From assembly GCA_021848765.1 (NCBI GenBank), contig JAJZTU010000143.1, forward strand, positions 1-8,308: a stretch of 8,308 bases of DNA, given 5' to 3'. This DNA is from Bacillota bacterium (GTDB lineage Bacteria; Bacillota; GCA-003054495; Carboxydocellales; JAJZTU01). Below, piece by piece: positions 1 to 5,954 of this stretch. Both the position numbers and the translations under genes were made by a program. Each line of letters starts with the position of its first letter. Positions within the stretch are counted from its first letter, which is position 1. Under the pieces are notes generated by a model, which ran no database searches, was not told the origin of the DNA, and saw nothing but the letters and a program-made list of their open reading frames with translations.

Positions 1-1159
1 CACGGATTTCTCCATACTTGTGTTTGGCCAGGATATTCCTTGCTCCATGAATGTCCCGGTGCATTGAGTATCCACAATAGCACTTGTATGTTCTACCGGC
101 TACTTTTTTCTTCCGGCCACAGACAGGGCATGTCTGCGTGGTATAGCTCTCGTCTGTTTTGGTCAATTCTATTCCTTTCATGGCAGCTAATTTGTACGAA
201 AGTAGCATGATCAGCAGGCCAAAGGGCCACTGGCTCATGCGTTGGTTCTGCCGGCGTGTGCGCCGCTTCTTCTTCGGATTGTCTTTCTTCCTGTTAGAGG
301 TATTCCGCTGCACACCTTCTACATCACCGACAACCACAGTTTTCACCTGCTGCTCATCTGCCCAGGCTGCAAATTTACGGCTCATTTTATGGAGAATATC
401 CTGTTGCTGCCTGTCCGTCTTGGCGCTAATCTGATTTATCGCCCGCTGTAACTTTTTCCACCGGCGGCTGCCCTTTTTGCAGCGGGATTGCTTCTTGCGC
501 AGCTTGGCATGTTTCTTGTTCCGCAGGCGTTTAATGCTCCGCAACTTCCTTGAGGTGACGATCAGAGCTTGTCCGGTGTCTGCAACTGCAGCAATGCCGT
601 GGATCTCGCCCATGTCGATGGCAGCTATGCCCGTATGAGAATTTGCCGTAAGGCTTATCCCATCTTCATAGCTGATTGCCAACATCAGCTGACCGTCCCA
701 GATAAGCTCAATCTCTTTAATTTTCCCCTGCGGAAAATGAGAGGCATGCACAATGACCGGCTTTTCCCGTTTTCCCTGATGTATCCCCATGGAGAGTTCA
801 ATTTTTCCATTATTATGGATGGCAAAGCCGTCTTTCTTCCATCGCGTCGGGTAATGGCGTTTCGTCTTATACGGGTAACGGATATGCTCATACCCCGCCT
901 GCTTCGCCTTCCAGGCATTTTTCCTTGCTTCCAGGTAGCGTTCTTGTATTGATTGGATACTCTGACTATGCAGGTGATACCGGCCTTTGGTCAAAGCCTG
1001 TAATTCCCTTTTGCCAATCCACTTACCTGTTTGTTTGTGGTGCTCTTTGGCGTGACTCAGGCAATCGTTCCATACCCTGGCGGATTCACGATTACAGGCG
1101 AACAACCGGTCAAGGTCCGTTTTAGATGATCGAAAAGATGTCTTGATTACGCGGTACAA
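1..1159 (-). CDS. tnpB: TnpB RNA-guided endonuclease (IS200/IS605 OrfB), C-terminus cut by window edge
   Basis: The frame is open from a TTG at 1159 to the window edge: 386 codons with no stop, near the usual TnpB length. TTG is chosen because AAGGTGG (1175-1169) sits 9 nt before it, while the nearest upstream ATG (1178) meets a stop after four codons. Seen: an N-terminal helix-turn-helix/wedge-like region, a basic Arg/Lys stretch (about 203-250), a RuvC-I motif with Asp182 in AIDMGEIHG, a RuvC-II region VVVGDVEGV (275-283), a zinc ribbon (Cys344, Cys347, Cys360, Cys362) and RuvC-III Asp369 in HRDIHGARN. Known of the family: TnpB uses an omegaRNA from the element's right end to cut DNA next to a TAM, which helps keep the element. 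Oddity: the usual RuvC-II Glu is Gly278, while a Glu lies at D+3 (Glu185). The nuclease could therefore use a rearranged active site or be inactive. Confidence 0.93.
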   Translation of the reverse strand, partial: MYRVIKTSFRSSKTDLDRLFACNRESARVWNDCLSHAKEHHKQTGKWIGKRELQALTKGRYHLHSQSIQSIQERYLEARKNAWKAKQAGYEHIRYPYKTKRHYPTRWKKDGFAIHNNGKIELSMGIHQGKREKPVIVHASHFPQGKIKEIELIWDGQLMLAISYEDGISLTANSHTGIAAIDMGEIHGIAAVADTGQALIVTSRKLRSIKRLRNKKHAKLRKKQSRCKKGSRRWKKLQRAINQISAKTDRQQQDILHKMSRKFAAWADEQQVKTVVVGDVEGVQRNTSNRKKDNPKKKRRTRRQNQRMSQWPFGLLIMLLSYKLAAMKGIELTKTDESYTTQTCPVCGRKKKVAGRTYKCYCGYSMHRDIHGARNILAKHKYGEIR

Positions 1160-1197
1160 TCTATTTCACCACCTTTTCATTTTATCTTATCGCCTCT

Positions 1198-1226
1198 ATC
1201 ATACCATTTATTGACAAAGAGAACAA
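1198..1226 (-). promoter_or_regulatory. Sigma-70-type promoter for tnpB
   Basis: On the minus strand TTGTTC (1226-1221) and TATGAT (1203-1198) are separated by exactly 17 nt, followed by the tnpB ribosome binding site and TTG start 39 nt downstream. It lies inside the element, between the subterminal hairpin and tnpB, as expected for a self-expressed tnpB. The -10 is good and the -35 only fair. Confidence 0.55.
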
Positions 1227-1270
1227 GTGTTTTGTTTTGGTTGAGAGAATTTTTTGTACCAGCGGGGAAA

Positions 1271-1311
1271 CGGCATTCATCCCCCACTTTAGAAGTGGGG
1301 GTCTTCTGCCG
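1271..1311. repeat. Subterminal hairpin of the IS200/IS605-type element
   Basis: A perfect 9-bp stem (1281-1289 with 1293-1301) closes a 3-nt loop. Outside a 5/5 internal loop, a second 5-bp stem forms (CGGCA 1271-1275 with TGCCG 1307-1311). IS200/IS605 ends carry such imperfect hairpins, which TnpA recognises as single-stranded DNA. It lies about 6 nt from the proposed left tip. It has no T-tract and is read through by the broken host frame, so I do not call it a terminator. Confidence 0.75.
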
Positions 1312-1317
1312 AGCATG

Positions 1318-1676
1318 ATAAAACTTTCCCATGCTGTAACCCGGTTCGAAAACAGTCCTTCCGAAAAAATTTCCTTTTCTAACACATGAATATCGTAAGG
1401 TCTGACAATGCGATCAATGCGGTGATTGTGAGCATCATAATGGAGCATGGCGGGATGGACATCCGGTCGTGCAATCCGTTCTGTAAGCTTCCTCCAACGG
1501 AAAGACACTTTTGGTGAGAATGCCAGGAGCTGCTCATGCAGGCTTTCCCACTCGTCCCCCGCATACTTTTTGATGACTTTCCGGAGAAAGTGATCGTCGC
1601 GGTAGAAATCAAATGTTTCCCGTTTCTCTAAAAAAGCATCAAATGAGTACGGGTTATTCCGGTTTGGTAAAGTCAT
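1318..1676 (-). pseudogene. AidB-like acyl-CoA dehydrogenase, N-terminal fragment cut by the IS element
   Basis: The fragment begins at ATG 1676, with AAAGGAG (1690-1684) 7 nt before it. A frame-extending TTG at 1709 has no comparable site. About 120 residues remain. They include RDDHFLRKVIKKYAG (26-40), HYDAHNHRIDRI (79-90) and SEGLFS (105-110), which match the layout of the AidB/long acyl-CoA dehydrogenase N-terminal domain, where a His-Asp plus Asn-Arg-Ile-Asp segment precedes the FAD-binding part. All FAD and substrate-binding domains are missing. The frame continues into the element to a stop at 1182-1184, giving a predicted 164-residue chimera whose last 45 or so residues come from the IS hairpin and promoter region. 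The 3' remainder of the gene may lie beyond the element, to the left of the window. The TetR fragment upstream suggests it was once a TetR-regulated acyl-CoA gene. Family assignment is from recalled motifs and is moderately firm; the truncation is firm. Confidence 0.72.
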
Positions 1677-1709
1677 ATATAATCTCCTTTCAAATATAAT
1701 CCCTTTCAA
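1677..1709 (-). repeat. Tandem duplication covering a Shine-Dalgarno-like site
   Basis: On the plus strand, 1677-1693 (atataatctcctttcaa) is followed directly by 1694-1709 (atataatccctttcaa), identical except for one missing base. On the minus strand this gives two purine-rich tracts (AAAGGAG and AAAGGG) in front of the AidB-like ATG. Only the nearer one is correctly spaced for translation. Confidence 0.6.
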
Positions 1710-1741
1710 ATATGCTCACCGGATGAACACAAAGCTGGTAA

Positions 1742-2110
1742 TCATCCATGGCGGGGTTGTTTAGTAATTTGACGAAGCAGGTTTTTTAATCGGTTTTCCT
1801 GATCCTCCAAGGTCCATTCATCAAGTCCAAGGATAAAGAACAAGCTGTTTGTCGCTCCGTTTCCTACCATCTCCCAAGCCGTGATTCTTGCATCGATGGT
1901 TTGTAGAATCTCACCCTGTTGCTGGCCTTCATGAATAATCCCCTCCAGATACGTCACATAACTTCTGTAGGTTTGCTGCAGAACCGACTGGATGTCGGGA
2001 TCTCCGACCTCGGATACTGCCTGAAACAATACTTTTAGTTCATTGGGATGGGTTCGTAACTCCCGGACATAAGAAATTCCAATGTTCCAGAGGCGGTCCA
2101 GTATGCCCTA
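1742..2110 (-). pseudogene. TetR-family regulator, C-terminal ligand-domain fragment without HTH
   Basis: Read on the minus strand from 2107 to the stop at 1742-1744, the frame gives about 121 residues starting GILDRLWNIGISYVRELR. It continues through LQQTYRSYVTYLEGIIHEGQQQGE and AWEMVGNGATNSLFFILGL. This is the helix pattern of a TetR C-terminal effector-binding domain. The DNA-binding N-terminus is absent: a TAG (2110-2108) precedes the fragment, and just beyond it the sequence changes to the repeat-bearing element end at 2111. The TTG at 2027-2029 would permit a shorter product, but it begins mid-domain and has no ribosome binding site, so I regard the gene as broken. It lies 65 bp upstream of the AidB-like start, so it was probably that gene's regulator. 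It could not bind DNA in its present form. Confidence 0.75.
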
Positions 2111-2252
2111 TGTCAATAGCTTTTATTGAGGATTGTACTTTTCGGCAGAAACCGTTCAAAGGCGGATATTTACCGTTAAAGGGCGAAACTTTACTGTTAA
2201 AGGGCAAAATTTTACCATTCAAAAGAGTATTATTGCCGTTTGGGGAATAACG
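2111..2252 (+). mobile_element. Solo insertion-sequence end, IS21-like, with 21-bp tandem repeats
   Basis: The segment begins with TGTCAATAGC at the point where TetR homology stops and then carries 21-bp direct repeats. IS21-family elements start with TG and carry several about 20-bp transposase-binding repeats within their ends, so this is my best fit. No istA/istB coding sequence follows: the acyl-CoA dehydrogenase starts only about 85 bp downstream. The rest of the element has therefore been lost, or the segment is something else. The outer boundary at 2111 is supported by the TetR break; the inner boundary is arbitrary. Confidence 0.5.
2151..2252 (+). repeat. Four to five tandem 21-bp repeats
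   Basis: The units start at 2151, 2172, 2193, 2214 and (degenerate) 2235, each exactly 21 bp apart. The shared pattern is ACCGTTaAAGGGCgaAaatTT: the second and third units are the most alike, the first and fourth are diverged, and the fifth keeps only its first few bases (GCCGTTTGGGG). A 21-bp period is two turns of the DNA helix, placing the units on one face, as expected for a protein-binding array. There are no unique spacers, so it is not a CRISPR array. Confidence 0.8.
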
Positions 2253-2253
2253 A

Positions 2254-2282
2254 TTTTCATAAATAAATAAGCGTAGTATACT
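2254..2282 (+). promoter_or_regulatory. Candidate sigma-70 promoter upstream of the acyl-CoA dehydrogenase
   Basis: TTTTCA (2254-2259) and TATACT (2277-2282) are 17 nt apart, in an A/T-rich stretch 54 nt before the GTG start at 2336. The -10 matches 5 of 6 consensus bases and the -35 matches 4 of 6. It lies immediately inside the solo element end, so transcription of the dehydrogenase and activator may have been captured from, or shaped by, the inserted DNA. I see no -24/-12 motif here. Confidence 0.4.
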
Positions 2283-2320
2283 CAAAGCATATGAATGAAT
2301 ATTCAATCAGAATAGTTTTT

Positions 2321-2327
2321 GAGGAGG
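2321..2327 (+). promoter_or_regulatory. Ribosome binding site that sets the GTG start at 2336
   Basis: GAGGAGG sits 8 nt before GTG 2336. An in-frame ATG at 2291 would add 15 residues, but it has no Shine-Dalgarno sequence and the extra residues do not look like the start of an acyl-CoA dehydrogenase. From GTG the protein begins MINNLLTEKQRLL, a normal family start. Confidence 0.85.
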
Positions 2328-2335
2328 GGTTAGTT

Positions 2336-3571
2336 GTGATCAATAATCTGTTAACTGAAAAACAGAGATTGTTACAATCAGAAGTGAGGGACTTTGTTAA
2401 AGAAGTTCCCAAAGAATTGTTAATTGCTATGGATGAAGAAAAAGTACACTATCCAAGGGAATTTTTGGTTAATGCTGCTCAAAGCAAACTATTGGGGCTT
2501 AGGTTTCCGGAAAAGTATGGGGGGAGAGGCTTAGGGTGGCAGGATGAGTATGTTGCTTTGGAGCAAATCGGTGTATTGGGGACTTCCCTGGCTTGCCTGT
2601 ATTCTTTGGTAAGTATTGTTGGGGAAGCCATCAATTGCTTTGGGACTGAAAAACAAAAGGAGAAATACTTAAAGCCCACTATTGAAGGAAAAATTTTCAC
2701 TGCGGAAGCCCTTACAGAACCAAGAGGCGGTTCAGACTTTTTTGGAGCTACTACTATTGCCAAAAGAGAGGGAGATTATTATATCTTAAATGGGCAGAAA
2801 AGGTTTGTGGTGGGAGCAGAGGGGGCCGACTATTTTTTGGTTTATGCCAAAACCGACCCGACGGCTCCTTCCCATAAATCAATAAGCGCTTTTTTGGTGG
2901 ACAGAGGCCCTGGTGTTGAGGTGGGCTATGTTTACGGGCTTTTGGGGACCCGGGGTGGCGGCGCCGGGCGCGTAGTATTCAATAACGTGAAAGTACCCAA
3001 GGAAAACTTAATTGGCAAAGAAAACGGTGCGGCAGAAATATTCTATCAAATGATGGTGCCTGAGAGAATGACCAGTGCCATTGGCGCCTTGGGCCTGGCC
3101 GATGTTGCGATGGATATAGCAGCCAGGTACAGTACCAGGAGAAAAGCATTTGCCAAAACCATTAAGGATTTTCAAGCGGTAAGCTTTAAAATAGCTGATA
3201 GTCTGACGGAACTTGATGCGGCCAGAGCTCTGACTTATAACACCGCCTTGATTGTTGACGGTAAGGCGGATGGTTCTACTCAAAGGCGCTTGGTATCCGA
3301 AGCAAAGAAGTTAGCCACCGAGACGGCGTGGAAAGTAGTTAATGCAGCAATGCAGGTTATGGGTGGCATCGGTTATACCAATGTTTATCCTATTGAAAAA
3401 TTACTGCGTGATAGTCGAATTTTGATGATTTGGACCGGAACCAATGAAATCATGAACCTGATAATTCAGCATGAGTATTATAAAGGTTTAGAAAAGAGCG
3501 CACAAACCGGCCGCAATGTTGAAGAGGATGCTAAAGAGGCTGATAAATGCGAAGAAAAGGTGTATGAGTAA
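2336..3571 (+). CDS. Acyl-CoA dehydrogenase with IVD/LCAD-type catalytic base
   Basis: This 411-residue flavoprotein is close to the usual acyl-CoA dehydrogenase length plus a short acidic tail. The family oxidises acyl-CoA to trans-2-enoyl-CoA with FAD, passing electrons to ETF, in the cytoplasm. Seen: N-terminal helical domain (about 1-115), FAD-binding motif LTEPRGGSD (126-134), the beta-domain RFVVGAEGADYFLVYAKT, VPERM (242-246), RRKAFAKTIKDFQAVSFKIAD (about 268-288), the QVMGGIGYTNVYPIEKLLRDSRI segment (340-362) and IWTGTNEI (365-372). The usual catalytic Glu of the YEGT motif is Thr367 here. A Glu in VPERM (Glu243) occupies the place where isovaleryl-CoA and long-chain dehydrogenases keep their base, so activity is expected. 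Those enzymes take branched or long acyl chains, but the substrate cannot be settled by motif. The last 25 or so residues are Glu/Lys-rich and outside the family fold. It is probably co-transcribed with the activator 39 bp downstream. Confidence 0.93.
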   Translation: MINNLLTEKQRLLQSEVRDFVKEVPKELLIAMDEEKVHYPREFLVNAAQSKLLGLRFPEKYGGRGLGWQDEYVALEQIGVLGTSLACLYSLVSIVGEAINCFGTEKQKEKYLKPTIEGKIFTAEALTEPRGGSDFFGATTIAKREGDYYILNGQKRFVVGAEGADYFLVYAKTDPTAPSHKSISAFLVDRGPGVEVGYVYGLLGTRGGGAGRVVFNNVKVPKENLIGKENGAAEIFYQMMVPERMTSAIGALGLADVAMDIAARYSTRRKAFAKTIKDFQAVSFKIADSLTELDAARALTYNTALIVDGKADGSTQRRLVSEAKKLATETAWKVVNAAMQVMGGIGYTNVYPIEKLLRDSRILMIWTGTNEIMNLIIQHEYYKGLEKSAQTGRNVEEDAKEADKCEEKVYE

Positions 3572-3610
3572 GGTTCCTTTAAGGAGAGGTTAGCTTCAAG
3601 AGGTGATTAT

Positions 3611-5701
3611 GTGGAGTTAATGGAAATAATTAAGGAGCGGATTTCATATTTAACCCCGGGGGATACCCTGGAAAAAGCTGTTTGCATATTTAAAGATTAT
3701 AAAACCGATATCATCCCTGTCGTGGATTCCGCACAAAAACTGTTAAGCGTTTTTACCAGAACAAGTCTGTATCAGGCCCTGCTCAATGGAGCAACGTTAA
3801 AGGATGTTATTGATCCCTATGTCATTAAAGAGGTAGTCAGTGTACGGAACGATTTACCTTTTGATAAAATAGCTGAAATAATAAAAGTAAGTCCGGTAGG
3901 TTCGGGGCCGGTTATCGATCAACAGGGGAAAGTAATCGGAATAATAGCTAAAACCAACACGGTTCTGGGTCTGTTTAGAAAAGCCGAACTTTTGAATGTC
4001 CAGCTCAAAGCGGTTCTTGATTCCATGCATAACGGGGTTATTGCTGTTGATGACCGGGGATCGGTAACCCTGGTAAACCTGGGAGCAAAGAGAATATTTG
4101 ATTTGGAAAAGGAAAAATCTCTGGGTAAGCCCTTAGGAGATATACTTCCGGATTTGGACTTAACTCCGGTTCTGGAGCACGGTGAGGTGAAAATCGGCCT
4201 TCAGTACAGGCTGGGAGAAACTTCAACGGTGGTTAATGTTACTCCCTTGCACAACGGTGGGAAGCTTGTAGGTGCAATTGCGATTTTTCAGGACCTTACC
4301 GACCTGGAGCAGGTTGCCAGGGAGTTGGAAACGGTAAAGGCATTAAACAGAACCCTCGATACAGTGCTTAATATTATTTATGATGGAATAGTTGTAGTTG
4401 ACGAGCATGGAAAAATTACCCTTGCAAACCGGGCTTTGACCGATTTTCTTAATGTATCCCCGGAAGTTGTTATCGGAAAATATGTGACTGAAGTAATGGA
4501 GGAAACCAGGCTGCACATCGTAGCCAGAACCGGTGTTCCGGAGACCAGTGATGTCATGAATATCCAGGGGAAACCGCTGGTTGTTTCCAGGTTGCCGATA
4601 ATAAAAGAAGGGAAGGTAGTTGGGGCAGTGGGGAAAGCCGTTTTTCCTCAACTGGCGGAAGTTAAGGAATTGGCCGAGAAATTACGCTTTTTGGAAGATA
4701 AGGTTACCTATTATCAGGAAGTTTTAGAAAAAACAAAAACAGCACAGGACATAATGAAAGATATGATTGCGGAAAGTCCGGCTATGAAGAAAATAAAGCA
4801 AGAAATTGTGATGGTAGCAGGAAGCGCTTCTACAGTTTTGCTTACCGGCGAAAGTGGTACCGGGAAAGAAGTGGTCGCCCATGCTATTCACCTGTGCAGT
4901 GACCGGTGTGACGGTCCCTTTGTCAAAGTTAATTGTGCGGCTATTCCGGAAAATTTACTTGAAGCAGAAATATTTGGTTATGAGGCGGGAGCTTTCACGG
5001 GAGCGTTAAAAAGCGGTAAACCCGGTCGTTTTGAACTGGCAAACGGAGGGACAATCTTTCTGGATGAAATAGGGGATATGTCTTTTCCACTCCAGGCCAA
5101 ACTATTAAGGGTGTTGCAGGAGCGGGAGTTTGAACGGGTAGGCGGAACGAAAAATATTAAAGTAAATGTTCGGATTCTTGCGGCAACCAACAAGGATCTC
5201 AATAGAGCTATCACCGAAGGGAATTTCAGGGAAGACCTTTACTACCGCCTGAACGTAATCAATCTGCATTTGCCGCCGCTGCGGGAACGCCCTGAGGATA
5301 TTGAACCTTTGATAATATTTTTTACCAATAAATATGACAGTATATTGAAAGCCGGTATACAGGGAATTTCCACCGAGGCTTTGGAAATTTTATTAAACTA
5401 CGCCTGGCCGGGGAATATCAGGGAACTGGAGAATGTCATCGAAAGAGCGGTCAACTATGCCCGTCCGGGTTTAATTCAGGTTACCCATTTACCGTCCCGG
5501 ATCATAAGCGCCGTCCGGCAGGCTGACAGTGGCAAAACAAAGACTAAATCCTACAGGGACAAACTGGACCAGGCTGAACGGGAGATGATCCTTTCCGCTC
5601 TTGAACAGGCTAAAGGTAACAAAACAAAAGCGGCAAAACTGCTTAACCTGAGCAGGTCCAGGCTTTATGTGAAAATGCAAAAGTATAATCTGACAGATTA
5701 A
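3611..5701 (+). CDS. Sigma-54-dependent transcriptional activator, CBS-CBS-PAS-PAS-AAA+-Fis
   Basis: This 696-residue enhancer-binding protein remodels RNA polymerase-sigma-54 at -24/-12 promoters using ATP. Domains: a CBS pair (about 12-122, with DIIPVVD and GPVIDQQGKVIGII repeats), PAS 1 (about 130-235), PAS 2 (about 247-345), a helical linker (about 348-385), AAA+ core (about 388-625) and a Fis-type HTH (about 655-693, TKAAKLLNLSRSRLYVKM). Motifs: Walker A GESGTGKE (413-420), the sigma-54 contact loop GAFTGA (460-465), Walker B TIFLDEIGD (481-489), AATN sensor I (524-527) and NIRELENVIERA (602-613). All look intact. There is no response-regulator receiver domain, so control is probably by ligands at CBS (adenine nucleotides or CoA-like, in known cases) and PAS. 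GTG 3611 is chosen for GAGG (3600-3603), 7 nt before it; ATG 3620 is the alternative. The sigma-54 promoter 193 bp downstream is the likely target. Confidence 0.95.
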   Translation: MELMEIIKERISYLTPGDTLEKAVCIFKDYKTDIIPVVDSAQKLLSVFTRTSLYQALLNGATLKDVIDPYVIKEVVSVRNDLPFDKIAEIIKVSPVGSGPVIDQQGKVIGIIAKTNTVLGLFRKAELLNVQLKAVLDSMHNGVIAVDDRGSVTLVNLGAKRIFDLEKEKSLGKPLGDILPDLDLTPVLEHGEVKIGLQYRLGETSTVVNVTPLHNGGKLVGAIAIFQDLTDLEQVARELETVKALNRTLDTVLNIIYDGIVVVDEHGKITLANRALTDFLNVSPEVVIGKYVTEVMEETRLHIVARTGVPETSDVMNIQGKPLVVSRLPIIKEGKVVGAVGKAVFPQLAEVKELAEKLRFLEDKVTYYQEVLEKTKTAQDIMKDMIAESPAMKKIKQEIVMVAGSASTVLLTGESGTGKEVVAHAIHLCSDRCDGPFVKVNCAAIPENLLEAEIFGYEAGAFTGALKSGKPGRFELANGGTIFLDEIGDMSFPLQAKLLRVLQEREFERVGGTKNIKVNVRILAATNKDLNRAITEGNFREDLYYRLNVINLHLPPLRERPEDIEPLIIFFTNKYDSILKAGIQGISTEALEILLNYAWPGNIRELENVIERAVNYARPGLIQVTHLPSRIISAVRQADSGKTKTKSYRDKLDQAEREMILSALEQAKGNKTKAAKLLNLSRSRLYVKMQKYNLTD

Positions 5702-5737
5702 TGAATATCTTTGCTTTTAAGTTTGCCGGAACCTATT

Positions 5738-5794
5738 GTCTTGGAAGCAAGACACCTTGTCCTGGGTGTCTTGCTTCCAGGACGTTTTTGTTTT
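5738..5794 (+). terminator. Strong intrinsic terminator after the activator gene
   Basis: GGAAGCAAGACACC (5743-5756) pairs perfectly with GGTGTCTTGCTTCC (5765-5778) around an 8-nt loop. The stem extends outward to 5738/5783 with one T-G wobble, about 19 bp in all. A T-rich tract, TTTTTGTTTT (5785-5794), follows. It lies 36 nt after the activator stop and separates this unit from the sigma-54-driven genes. Confidence 0.9.
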
Positions 5795-5893
5795 GTGGGT
5801 TGTGCGGGTAAGCAGATTGATTATGCTTCCTAAGCTTTATTAAACCTGCAAACTAGCGGGCTAACAATAGAGATGGTTTCCGGGGTTAAGGGG

Positions 5894-5910
5894 TTGGCAT
5901 TAGTCTTGCT
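5894..5910 (+). promoter_or_regulatory. Sigma-54 (-24/-12) promoter of the SDR-thiolase-dehydrogenase operon
   Basis: TTGGCATTAGTCTTGCT contains TGGCA and TTGCT with the exact spacing of the sigma-54 consensus TGGCAC-N5-TTGCA/T: the GG and GC dinucleotides are in phase. Transcription would start near 5921, leaving a leader of about 34 nt containing AAGGAGGAG (5940-5948) before ATG 5955. The neighbouring activator gene, with an intact GAFTGA loop, makes it highly likely that this promoter is real. Activator sites should lie in 5795-5890; I see no convincing palindrome there beyond a weak TAGC-GG-GCTA at 5854-5863. Confidence 0.85.
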
Positions 5911-5954
5911 AATAAAATGGCTAGATTTACCAGTCTAATAAGGAGGAGCTTGAC

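Larger units (their letters stand above)
1..1317 (-). mobile_element. IS200/IS605-type (IS1341-like) element carrying tnpB, partial
   Basis: The element consists of a tnpB gene on the minus strand, a promoter in front of it and a subterminal hairpin (1271-1311) typical of single-strand-transposing IS200/IS605 elements. I place the inner (left) end near 1317. There the host gene reading frame loses its family resemblance, and the minus strand reads TTTAT (1322 to 1318), a pentamer of the kind such elements insert next to and TnpB uses as its TAM. The exact boundary is an inference. The right end and the omegaRNA region, which overlaps the 3' end of tnpB in this family, lie beyond the left edge. 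No tnpA is visible, so any mobility would need TnpA from another copy. Confidence 0.8.

Noticed and set aside
159..952. Plus-strand open frames opposite tnpB
   Set aside because: They are antisense to an uninterrupted TnpB frame with clear motifs, and none shows a domain or a good ribosome binding site.
1271..1311. Hairpin as a transcription terminator
   Set aside because: There is no T-tract on either side, and its position 6 nt from the proposed element tip fits an IS200/IS605 end better.
2151..2252. CRISPR array
   Set aside because: The units are contiguous with no unique spacers, and they are too short and too diverged; no cas genes are near.
2040..2306. Minus-strand 88-codon frame with a roughly 7-residue repeating peptide (LPFNSKV, SPFNGKY type units)
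   Set aside because: The periodic peptide is a by-product of the 21-bp DNA repeats (7 codons each). There is no ribosome binding site, and the frame crosses both the repeat array and the TetR fragment in the wrong frame.
2291..2335. Extended N-terminus of the first acyl-CoA dehydrogenase from ATG 2291
   Set aside because: There is no Shine-Dalgarno before 2291, while GAGGAGG sits within the would-be extension at ideal distance from GTG 2336.
5854..5863. TAGC-GG-GCTA inverted repeat as an activator binding site for the sigma-54 promoter
   Set aside because: Four-base arms occur by chance and there is no second copy, so it cannot be supported from this sequence alone.
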